Of a stretch of 64,000 nt of DNA, positions 1-7,478 are shown piece after piece. Every line of letters begins with the position of its first letter. Within the stretch, counting starts at the first letter, position 1. The position numbers and the translations under genes were made by a program. The notes beneath the pieces are model-generated. The model made no database searches, was not told the origin of the DNA, and worked only from the letters and a program-made list of their open reading frames with translations. The DNA is from CAZLLE01 sp964560425 (GTDB lineage: Bacteria; Campylobacterota; Campylobacteria; Campylobacterales; QNZT01): NCBI GenBank assembly GCA_964560425.1, contig CAZLLE010000009.1:1-64000 (forward strand), given 5' to 3'.

Positions 1-1
1 A

Positions 2-82
2 GAGCAGGATAGAACAATACAAGGTGCTCTAACGCATATACTTAAGCAATACATTCTGAATCAAGGTGGTAAAAATGATTAA
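2..82 (+). CDS. C-terminal end of an unidentified protein (cut by window edge)
   Basis: The frame is open from the first bases and ends at a TAA, giving 26 residues ending in ILNQGGKND. I do not recognise the family from so short a tail. It reads toward the next gene on the same strand. Only the in-frame stop and the open frame support it, so it could be chance. Confidence 0.3.
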   Translation, partial: EQDRTIQGALTHILKQYILNQGGKND

Positions 83-171
83 AACATCGACCGCTTATAT
101 CCGCCCCATGAATAAGGTGGTTTTACGCTATGAAGTGATAAAATCATTACATTATATTTGGAGGAAGACTA

Positions 172-600
172 ATGCCTTTTTTTAGAACAATATCAACTTT
201 TGCATGGATTTTACTTATATATGTATTAATGTATATAGCACCAGAGATTATAGATGGTATACCAAAATTTAATGTAGACACGGTTATTTATGAACATCTC
301 CTTAGAGGTGCAAAGAGACATGCCATGTTAAAAATAACAATAAAAGATTTTTTTATTCTTTTGGGAATGTTAGCACTATTGATGGAAATTTACAAAGCTG
401 CAACATCTAAACAGTTTAACAATTTAGAGTCTATTTTTAGTATTATGATTGCTGTTTTTTATCTTATTCTTTTTATCTCTCAACCTTTTGCACATAACTC
501 TCTATTTTTAATATTAACACTCATGGCATTTATCGATGGCATTGGTGGATTTATGATTGAGACTAATTCTGCAAGAAGAGATATTATGATAGGTGGATAG
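172..600 (+). CDS. Small hypothetical membrane protein, four predicted TM helices
   Basis: The 142-residue product has hydrophobic stretches at about residues 9-26, 57-75, 87-105 and 110-128, so it is probably an inner-membrane protein. I recognise no family and no catalytic motif. The ATG follows a strong GGAGGA Shine-Dalgarno at the right distance, which fixes the start. It converges on the PAS/chemoreceptor pair, and a short hairpin overlaps its stop codon. Function unknown. Confidence 0.7.
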   Translation: MPFFRTISTFAWILLIYVLMYIAPEIIDGIPKFNVDTVIYEHLLRGAKRHAMLKITIKDFFILLGMLALLMEIYKAATSKQFNNLESIFSIMIAVFYLILFISQPFAHNSLFLILTLMAFIDGIGGFMIETNSARRDIMIGG

Positions 601-615
601 ATATTTTTATCTATC
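596..615. terminator. Hairpin between convergent genes, weak terminator candidate
   Basis: Perfect 8-bp inverted repeat GATAGATA / TATCTATC with a TTTT loop, overlapping the stop codon of the membrane-protein gene and lying just past the PAS gene. No clear T-run follows on either strand, so a terminator role is inferred from position. Confidence 0.35.
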
Positions 616-618
616 AGC

Positions 619-1020
619 CTAATACTCTTTGGATTTCATGTTCTTATATAAAGCATCATATTTCTCAACTTCATCTCTTGATGCAACCTTTGTTCTACAA
701 GAGATATATCCCAATACTCCATTTTGATCTTTATGAGGATAAACAGTTGCATAAACCCAATAAAATTTACCACTTTTAGATCTATTTTTTACAAAACCTG
801 ACCAAATATCTCCACTTTTTATAACACTCCACAGATCTTTAAATGAGGCACGAGGCATATCTGGATGTCTTATAATACTATGTGGTTTTCCAATAAGTTC
901 AGTAACATCATACTCCGCAATTCTACAAAAATCATTACTAGCAAACTCTATAATTCCTTTTGAATTAGTTCTTGATACAAGAAAACTATCATCTGGTAAT
1001 ATTATCTCATTCTCACTCAT
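619..1020 (-). CDS. Aer/CetB-like single PAS domain protein
   Basis: This is a 133-residue soluble protein made almost wholly of one PAS domain. Motifs typical of aerotaxis-type PAS are visible: GIIEFASNDFCRIAEYD, the helix ELIGKPHSIIRHPDMP, and WSGFVKNRSKSGKFYWV. Family knowledge suggests an FAD-binding redox or energy sensor. Its ATG overlaps the stop of the upstream chemoreceptor by 4 bp (ATGA), so the two are almost certainly translated together. A PAS protein paired with a PAS-less receptor recalls CetB/CetA energy taxis in Campylobacter. Flavin binding is inferred. Confidence 0.85.
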   Translation of the reverse strand: MSENEIILPDDSFLVSRTNSKGIIEFASNDFCRIAEYDVTELIGKPHSIIRHPDMPRASFKDLWSVIKSGDIWSGFVKNRSKSGKFYWVYATVYPHKDQNGVLGYISCRTKVASRDEVEKYDALYKNMKSKEY

Positions 1021-3053
1021 GAAACATCTCCTAAACTTTTTTGTATTAATTTATTTGACATATCTTCAATACCTTTTGAACTATCATGAATTATTTGGCT
1101 TATTGATCTATTTTTTTCAGCACTATCTTTGAGAGAGGATAGTGAATCTTCTACTGCTTTGACTGAATTAGTTTGAGTTTTAATACTTAAACTAATATTA
1201 TTTGCTGTTTGATTTAATGTATTTACAGTTACACTTATATCTGATAATGACCGTTGAGTCTTCTCAGCCAATTGTCTAACTTCATCTGCCACAACAGCAA
1301 ACCCTCTTCCATGCTCTCCTGCCCTTGATGCCTCAATAGCGGCATTTAATGCTAATAGATTCGTTTGATCTGCTATATCAGATATGACTGTCAAAATTGA
1401 TTTTACATCCAAACTATGTGATAATATATCATCAGAGTGAGATACAATATCATTAATTTGTTCACGCATAATATCTATAACCTCTGAAGTTTTTTCGATA
1501 GCAATACCCTGCTCTTTGGTTGTATCTATTAGTTGGGTTGAAGTTTGTGAAAATATTTCTACTTTTGTTTTAAGCTCTTCCCCATTTTCTTGATTATTAT
1601 CTTCATTATTTTGTAATATATCGGCTAGTGCATTTACTGAGACTATCATAGCACGAAGTGAGCCTTGTGTACTCTTTTTAATCTCCATTCTATTTTTATA
1701 ATTTCCATGAGACAACTCTCTTAAAAATATTTCAACACCCATAAGAATTTTACCTTGAATCTGAGTCATGTTATTTAGTGAATATGTTAATGTTGTCATA
1801 TGTGCAGTTGATGAAGTTTGAGTAACTGTCATATCAAAATAGCCTTTACTTATCTTATCCATAACAAGAATAGTTTCTCCCGCAGTTAATAGATCATTTT
1901 GATGTCTCTTTGCCTCTTTTGCCAAATACTCATTAAAATGTTTTGAAATCTCAGATATCTCATCTTTGGAATTTATCTCTACATATGTAGGAACTGTTAT
2001 CTTTTTATTTAGATATCTTAATAGATTATCAACACCCAGATCTAGACTCTTCATAGACTTAGAAAATCTTACCAACATATAGATACTAAGAGCCAAAATA
2101 GAGATCATGACAAGTGTAATAATAGTAAAAATTATTATAAAGTTTTTTAATTCTGCATTAGCTTGTTTATCAGCTTTAGATATAATCTCTTTTGCTAAAA
2201 AACTTTCAACTTTAAGCAAATTATTTATTTCATTGGTCAAAAGAGCAAACCATTTTGGACTATCAATACTCAAGGGCTCTTTAAAATCAGCATTAAAGAC
2301 TGTTTGTATATGAGATTCAATTTTTTTATGAATCATTGATTCTTCAACTAACTTATTATAGATTTTTCTCGTTTTTTCATCTGATAAAAATATAAATTTT
2401 TTAATATATTCCCTTTTAGTAAAAATAAGTTTTTGGAAATATAGTTTATTCTCCTTATCAAAAAAGCCTTTTGAAAATCTATTTGATCCTACTGCCCTTA
2501 TAATTCCTTCTCTCTCTTTTGCATTAATAAAATTTATGTATGGTAACAAAGATTTTACAGTTTTTTCATTGGAAAGAGATATCGTACTGATTAATTTAAT
2601 AGTTTGTCCATTTATATTACTATAAAAAGCAATTGCTTCTTTTGCAGAAATTTTTTGCTTTGTGATATCTTCTCTAGTATCTTTTATAGTTAAAAGAAGA
2701 TCTTTGATTTCAGCAAACTTCTCTTTTATATCATTGGAAAAATTATTTTTAATATTTAAAACTAACTCTATTTTTTCATCACTCAATCTCCTCTGTTTTA
2801 CCATAGTATTTTCAAATTTTCTACCTTTAGAGCCCAAATAACCAGCAGATGCACCCCTCTCTTTTTGTAGTTCATGAATTAATTTACCAAGTTTTATAGA
2901 AAACTTTAAACTATCAACAACTTTATTAGAATTTTGATAATTTTCATATTTACTTTGTGCCAAAAAAGCACCAAATATAAATATAGTCACAAGTGACAAT
3001 GTTACTAATGTTATCAAAATTGTTTTGATTTTAGTGTTTCTTAAAAAATTCAT
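1017..3053 (-). CDS. Methyl-accepting chemotaxis protein with periplasmic NIT domain
   Basis: Membrane chemoreceptor of about 678 residues. TM1 lies near 11-32. The periplasmic region opens with the NIT (nitrate/nitrite sensing, PF08376) signature LIHELQKERGASAGYLG near 58-74. TM2 is near 300-325, followed by a HAMP-like linker and a signalling domain whose hairpin tip (LLALNAAIEASRAGEHGRGF) lies near the C-terminus. I moved the start 36 codons in, from 3161 to the ATG at 3053, because that ATG has an AAGGA Shine-Dalgarno and leads straight into TM1. It ends almost at the signalling domain and overlaps the PAS gene by 4 bp. A nitrate or nitrite ligand is family inference only. Confidence 0.9.
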   Translation of the reverse strand: MNFLRNTKIKTILITLVTLSLVTIFIFGAFLAQSKYENYQNSNKVVDSLKFSIKLGKLIHELQKERGASAGYLGSKGRKFENTMVKQRRLSDEKIELVLNIKNNFSNDIKEKFAEIKDLLLTIKDTREDITKQKISAKEAIAFYSNINGQTIKLISTISLSNEKTVKSLLPYINFINAKEREGIIRAVGSNRFSKGFFDKENKLYFQKLIFTKREYIKKFIFLSDEKTRKIYNKLVEESMIHKKIESHIQTVFNADFKEPLSIDSPKWFALLTNEINNLLKVESFLAKEIISKADKQANAELKNFIIIFTIITLVMISILALSIYMLVRFSKSMKSLDLGVDNLLRYLNKKITVPTYVEINSKDEISEISKHFNEYLAKEAKRHQNDLLTAGETILVMDKISKGYFDMTVTQTSSTAHMTTLTYSLNNMTQIQGKILMGVEIFLRELSHGNYKNRMEIKKSTQGSLRAMIVSVNALADILQNNEDNNQENGEELKTKVEIFSQTSTQLIDTTKEQGIAIEKTSEVIDIMREQINDIVSHSDDILSHSLDVKSILTVISDIADQTNLLALNAAIEASRAGEHGRGFAVVADEVRQLAEKTQRSLSDISVTVNTLNQTANNISLSIKTQTNSVKAVEDSLSSLKDSAEKNRSISQIIHDSSKGIEDMSNKLIQKSLGDVS

Positions 3054-3225
3054 AATCTCAATTTTCCTTAATCTAAATTTACAATCCTTATTTGGGATTA
3101 ATATTAGTTTATCTATAATCGGAACTTTATTCAAAAAGTTAAATCTAATACCAATCCCCACAAAGAAGGGTAATTTTAAATAAAAATAGTATAAAATAAT
3201 TAAATCTTAAACAAATAGGACAAAA

Positions 3226-4764
3226 ATGAAATATATTATATTTTTTATATTTTTATTATTATCATTAACGGGATGTGGTAGTAGTGGAGATAAAATAGGG
3301 AATAAAGCAGAACAAATATCAGATCCAACCATTCAATCTCAAACACAGAGTATTTCAACTTTAGCTTCAACTACAAGTGATACAACTCTTGATACAAAAA
3401 AGAAAGAGGAAATTTCACTCAAACAAGAAGAATCATCAAAGGTTATCACCATATATATTCATGGATTTGACCCTAAAGGATATAAAAGAGAGGGTATTTA
3501 TGGAAATGATGATTATTTAGAAGAGAATGCCAAAGTTGCAAATTTTATGGGATTTTCAACTATGTATGAAGAGAGTAATTCAGATATAGGAAATAATCTA
3601 CTGTTATCTACACCATATTATGGAAATAAAACACCAGACTACTACACAGATCAGGATATAAAAGATATAGAAAATATTGGAGTAGGGATTCCTAGATATG
3701 CACTTATTGTTGCTAAATATGCAAAACATGCCATGGAGATAAATAATGCTCAGAGGGTCAATTTTTTGAGTGTAAGCATGGGATCACTTGTAACAAGATA
3801 CTTAATTGAAAAAAACCTTGAAAACATGGCTAGTAATAAGCAGATTAAAAAATGGCTGTCTATTGAGGGAGTAATTAGAGGTAACTATGCAGCAAGTAAC
3901 AAAAACTTAGTAAAACTTGTAGATCTTTTTGAAAAACAATCTCCAGATGTAGAGCATATGAGTTATCAGTGGATTGAAGCAAATTTGGGAGACCCTGCAA
4001 TAGGTAATAGTCCATACTATAAAGATATTATTATAGGATTTGAAACTTCAACAAAAGATAATGCATTAGATGGCATTTTATCAGCGTGGTTACTCTTAAA
4101 TGATAAATTTCGTCCAAATGATGGATATCAAGTTGCTAGAGATACCTATTTCAAAATAGATGATACAGATAAAAGATTCAATTTGCTAGAACCAACACAT
4201 ACATACTTTCATGATAACCACATAGATTTGGCAAATAACAAATCTGCTTGGGTAGAGGCTGTATCATTTTTGACCTCTAAAAAAAGAGTCAAAATAACAC
4301 TAACAAAAGCAACAATTAATGATATTCATGAAGATAAAAGCAAAATAAAAATAATGGGCATTACAGCAGGCTCCCATGATTTTAGACCAGCAGAAGTTGT
4401 ATTTTCAAGTAGTATAGTCTCACCAAAAATTAATGATCTTTGGTCAGTAGAGACACCAATTGATGAGAGAGCTTTAAGTGGAGGAGCATTACCTATTCAC
4501 AAATATCAGAGTAATGGTGAAACAAAAATAGTAAATCAAGAACTTTTTAATGATTTTATAGTTTCATCAGAAGATATTTTAAAACTAAATCTCAATGCCT
4601 ACGAAATTGATCAATATCTAAAATACAATATGTATGAATTAACTGGTAAAAAAACAGAAAATTTAGGAGCAGGTACAATCAATTTACCTATTAAAAACGG
4701 TACTTATCAACTATCAACAGAAGATTGGAATGCAGAGATAAAAGTAGAAGTATTTGAATATTAG
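3226..4764 (+). CDS. Lipoprotein alpha/beta hydrolase (lipase/esterase-like)
   Basis: The 512-residue precursor has a type II signal peptide with lipobox LTGC (lipid Cys17) and a Ser/Thr-rich linker. A hydrolase core follows: strand TIYIHG (His79-Gly80, oxyanion-hole type) and a nucleophile elbow VNFLSVSMGSLVTRYLI with probable catalytic Ser184. The elbow reads S-x-S-x-G, not the usual G-x-S-x-G. A later HTYFHDNHIDLA segment may carry the catalytic His. The last ~150 residues look like a separate beta-rich domain. It is likely surface or periplasmic and membrane anchored. An esterase or lipase role is inferred; the substrate is unknown. It ends at a good terminator. Confidence 0.75.
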   Translation: MKYIIFFIFLLLSLTGCGSSGDKIGNKAEQISDPTIQSQTQSISTLASTTSDTTLDTKKKEEISLKQEESSKVITIYIHGFDPKGYKREGIYGNDDYLEENAKVANFMGFSTMYEESNSDIGNNLLLSTPYYGNKTPDYYTDQDIKDIENIGVGIPRYALIVAKYAKHAMEINNAQRVNFLSVSMGSLVTRYLIEKNLENMASNKQIKKWLSIEGVIRGNYAASNKNLVKLVDLFEKQSPDVEHMSYQWIEANLGDPAIGNSPYYKDIIIGFETSTKDNALDGILSAWLLLNDKFRPNDGYQVARDTYFKIDDTDKRFNLLEPTHTYFHDNHIDLANNKSAWVEAVSFLTSKKRVKITLTKATINDIHEDKSKIKIMGITAGSHDFRPAEVVFSSSIVSPKINDLWSVETPIDERALSGGALPIHKYQSNGETKIVNQELFNDFIVSSEDILKLNLNAYEIDQYLKYNMYELTGKKTENLGAGTINLPIKNGTYQLSTEDWNAEIKVEVFEY

Positions 4765-4792
4765 AGGTGATTAAACACCTCTAGTTTTTATT
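4762..4792 (+). terminator. Rho-independent terminator of the lipoprotein hydrolase gene
   Basis: 8-bp perfect stem TAGAGGTG / CACCTCTA with loop ATTAAA, followed by GTTTTTATT. The stem includes the stop codon region and the T-run overlaps the end of the convergent gene. Confidence 0.8.
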
Positions 4793-5624
4793 CTTGAGGC
4801 CTAAAATTTTGAATGGTACCCTTATCTACAATGTTATATTTTCGCTCAACATTTGAACCAACAATACTAACAACTTGACCATAACCATTTGCAATAAAAG
4901 ATACTGAATCTACACCATCTCCTCTCTGACAATTAATTTGCAAGACATCAATATAGTCAAAAGGGATAAATTGATTTCCAATATTTAAATCTGAATTATC
5001 AAAACGATCAAAATGATCATATAATTGACAAGTCATTACCGAACCATTAGAAAGAGTGTGGCGTACAACTTCATCACCTACTCTTGCTTTTCTTGTAAGA
5101 ACAATAGGCTTTTCAGGAGCAATTTGAGCCTCTTCATATTCATAAGAATCAATACGATCATTATAGATAAAATCTTTGCCAGTTGCACTATCATTTGCAT
5201 ATTCAACAATATTTTTGCCAATATCAAGAGATTCGAAAGTCTCCTTTTTAGTACCATTTTCAGCAACACCATCCGCAGTTTCTGTATATACATGTACTGT
5301 CTGTTCTGTAAAAGAACCTTCTGCAAATGTATGATAGTTATATGCATACTCTGCTAAATCATAAACTCTACCATCAGATATTGGTTGTTGATTTTGATTT
5401 TGATTTGAATTAGACCAAGCACCTTGATTATTTTGATTTGTACTACTTTGATTACCACCAAAAACGCTACCAAAATCATTTGGATTTTGATTTTCAGTAG
5501 TTTGTGTATCTTGACCAAGAACACCACCATTTTCTAAATCCCCATCACTACTTCCACAACCACCAAAACCAATTGCTATTGCAACAACAAGTGAAATTTT
5601 TAATATACTATTTTTAATTTTCAT
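4788..5624 (-). CDS. Hypothetical lipoprotein with Asn/Gln-rich linker (paralogue of next gene)
   Basis: 278 residues. It has a signal peptide with lipobox FGGC, then a low-complexity Asn/Gln/Ser-rich stretch at about residues 40-83, then a folded domain. Several positions match the following lipoprotein (5679-6401): a YDLAEYAY / YDISDYLF start, a RVGDEV / SVGDAF turn, a Cys-containing strand (TCQLYDH / VCNLVGH), an IDVLQINC / PDVIKIDC strand, and a GYGQVVS / DYGHVLS strand. Two conserved Cys may form a disulfide. I recognise no named family. It is probably an envelope-anchored tandem duplicate. Confidence 0.7.
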   Translation of the reverse strand: MKIKNSILKISLVVAIAIGFGGCGSSDGDLENGGVLGQDTQTTENQNPNDFGSVFGGNQSSTNQNNQGAWSNSNQNQNQQPISDGRVYDLAEYAYNYHTFAEGSFTEQTVHVYTETADGVAENGTKKETFESLDIGKNIVEYANDSATGKDFIYNDRIDSYEYEEAQIAPEKPIVLTRKARVGDEVVRHTLSNGSVMTCQLYDHFDRFDNSDLNIGNQFIPFDYIDVLQINCQRGDGVDSVSFIANGYGQVVSIVGSNVERKYNIVDKGTIQNFRPQE

Positions 5625-5678
5625 ATCTTACCTCCTTTATACATTTACCCTATAATATATAAAAAAGGTAAATGATTA

Positions 5679-6401
5679 TTAATTTGTAATACTATACTTA
5701 TCAAGATATTCATAACTTACAACAGATGAGTCATCTTCTTGAACCTTCATAACACTCAATACATGTCCATAATCTTTACTCAAATATATACTACCAGAGC
5801 CTACACTATTAGAGTTACTATCGACAACATTACAATCAATTTTAATTACATCAGGATACTCAAAATTTAATATCTTACTATTTTCAGACATAGCATGAGT
5901 ATCCATCCAACCCAAATGACCAACCAAATTACAAACTAAAGTTACATCTAAATCTTTATTTTTAACATAACTAAAAGCATCCCCCACACTCAAAAACCTA
6001 TTATGAGTTTTGATTTTTGATACAACCCCATCTTCATAATCAGTTATCTGAATATAATCATCAAAAATTTCTGTTTTACTACTTATATTTTTATCAAGAA
6101 CCTCTTTGCCATTATATCTACTAACACTCTCAGCATCTTTTGCAAATGTTAAAAAACGGCTATCCTCACTATTCAAAGCTACACCACTAATATTAAACTC
6201 ATTGTAAGAGATCATCTTCATAGTTCTTGATTGGTTATAAATATATAAATCTCTATCAAATAGATAATCTGATATATCATATTTTGTAGTTTTATTTGTA
6301 TCTAATATGTTCATGCTCTCTTTTTTAAGACAATCACATTTACCACATCCAACAACAACAAAGATAAACGCAATCAAAAATAATAAACTTAATTTTTTCA
6401 C
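5679..6401 (-). CDS. Hypothetical lipoprotein, paralogue of its neighbour
   Basis: 240 residues. The N-terminal hydrophobic signal ends in lipobox VVGC, followed by a short Cys-rich segment (GKCDCLKK). The globular part aligns with the adjacent 278-residue lipoprotein at the IDC and DYGHVLS strands, but this protein lacks the Asn/Gln linker. The gap between the genes is about 55 bp and both read in the same direction, so co-transcription is likely. No catalytic motif is visible. Function unknown. Confidence 0.7.
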   Translation of the reverse strand: MKKLSLLFLIAFIFVVVGCGKCDCLKKESMNILDTNKTTKYDISDYLFDRDLYIYNQSRTMKMISYNEFNISGVALNSEDSRFLTFAKDAESVSRYNGKEVLDKNISSKTEIFDDYIQITDYEDGVVSKIKTHNRFLSVGDAFSYVKNKDLDVTLVCNLVGHLGWMDTHAMSENSKILNFEYPDVIKIDCNVVDSNSNSVGSGSIYLSKDYGHVLSVMKVQEDDSSVVSYEYLDKYSITN

Positions 6402-6461
6402 GAGAACTTCCTCTAATATTTTTTAATAAAAATATATCAAAAAATTGTGAAAAAATGTAGT

Positions 6462-6914
6462 CTAAAAGAGAAAAGCCATCAAATATAGCAACCATCCCGT
6501 AATTACTGTTACACAAATACCAGTAAAAACCATTTTACCAAATTTTTTATGATTAAAATCAAAAAATATAGGAAATCGTTTATGAGACTTTTCAGCCAAC
6601 CAAATCCAACCTACAAAAGAGCTAATTGCAAAAAGTAGATGTACAATAAAAACATAAGTCAAAGCATTACTCTCATAATAACCACTCAAAGCCCTAGCCT
6701 CAACTAAATTACCATATCGTACATCTATCTCCAAAGCTATTACCAAGAAAAGTAGAGCAAACATTGCACCTATCTGCATATTTTTATGAAGAGCATGTTC
6801 TCCAATTTTAACTAAGTGAAATGTCCAAAGCATAAAAAATGGTAATATAGCTGATGCAACCATTACAATATCAACAATTCCATCAGCCCTAGTGCCTAAA
6901 AATCCATCTATCAT
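6462..6914 (-). CDS. DUF420-like four-helix membrane protein
   Basis: 150 residues with four TM helices and polar, His-containing connections. The segment FHLVKIGEHALHKNMQ after TM1 resembles the conserved histidines of DUF420/CtaM-type proteins linked to cytochrome oxidase assembly, and further His lie in the later helices (VHLLF, KSHKRF). The family call is from overall pattern and is not certain. It lies 4 bp after the small protein gene at 6919, so the two are probably one operon. Confidence 0.6.
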   Translation of the reverse strand: MIDGFLGTRADGIVDIVMVASAILPFFMLWTFHLVKIGEHALHKNMQIGAMFALLFLVIALEIDVRYGNLVEARALSGYYESNALTYVFIVHLLFAISSFVGWIWLAEKSHKRFPIFFDFNHKKFGKMVFTGICVTVITGWLLYLMAFLF

Positions 6915-6918
6915 AAAG

Positions 6919-7116
6919 CTACAATAGCCCCATCTCTTTTAAAATAGGCATAATCTCTTTTGAAATTGCACTTAATTGCTCTGTAAGAAGTGTCATTCCC
7001 TGATCTTCAGCATACCACTCTTCAATCTTTTGAACACTTAAACTCTTCTCTTCTTCTGAAATCTTATCCATTGATAAAACAACTTCTTTAATTTTATCTA
7101 ACTTTTCTCCACTCAT
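6919..7116 (-). CDS. Small hypothetical helical protein
   Basis: 65-residue, charged, mostly helical protein with no Cys, no signal and no TM segment. It sits between yraN and the DUF420-like gene, spaced 4 bp from the latter, which argues that it is a real co-transcribed gene. I do not recognise the family. Confidence 0.55.
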   Translation of the reverse strand: MSGEKLDKIKEVVLSMDKISEEEKSLSVQKIEEWYAEDQGMTLLTEQLSAISKEIMPILKEMGLL

Positions 7117-7154
7117 ATCATCAACCTTTCACTAAAAAATTATTATTATTATAT

Positions 7155-7478
7155 CTAATAAAAAGAAATATTTTCTATCAACTCTATATCTTCACCAACT
7201 ATAAGTGCATCAAAACAAAAATCTATATCTAATCTCTTTTTACTCATATAAATTTGGGCTGTTTTAATAATTTTGGAAAGCTTAGAGGGAGTAATATTAT
7301 AAATAGGCTCCCCCATACCACTCTTGACCTCAACAAAATGTAAAACTTGATCTTTAGTAGCAATAATATCAATCTCACCAAAACGAGAATAGTAGTTTCG
7401 TTCTACAATTATAAATCCCAATTCACTTAGAAAAGAACATGCTCTATCCTCTGCAAAATTACCTTTTTCACGACTCAA
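7155..7478 (-). CDS. yraN: YraN/UPF0102 family endonuclease-like protein
   Basis: 107 residues. The restriction-endonuclease-like fold signature is clear: GNFAEDRACSFLSELGFIIVERNY, then FGEIDIIATKDQVLHFVEVKSG, which supplies the D-x(n)-E-x-K active-site pattern. Family knowledge: widespread, nuclease-like, physiological role unsettled. The start is a TTG inside the 3' end of the formate dehydrogenase gene, an 11-bp overlap suggesting translational coupling. No better ATG exists before the conserved GNFAED. Confidence 0.85.
   Translation of the reverse strand: MSREKGNFAEDRACSFLSELGFIIVERNYYSRFGEIDIIATKDQVLHFVEVKSGMGEPIYNITPSKLSKIIKTAQIYMSKKRLDIDFCFDALIVGEDIELIENISFY

Noticed and set aside
75..185. 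36-codon ORF whose ATG overlaps the end of the partial first gene
   Set aside because: No family match, weak coding look, and it runs into the start of the well-supported gene at 172, which has its own strong Shine-Dalgarno.
3054..3161. Upstream 36-codon extension of the chemoreceptor
   Set aside because: The ATG at 3053 has a Shine-Dalgarno and begins directly at the TM1 leader; the extension has no family pattern.
5025..5357. 110-residue ORF opposite the Asn/Gln-rich lipoprotein gene
   Set aside because: Low-complexity shadow of the sense gene with no start signal; the sense gene has signal peptide, lipobox and a paralogue.
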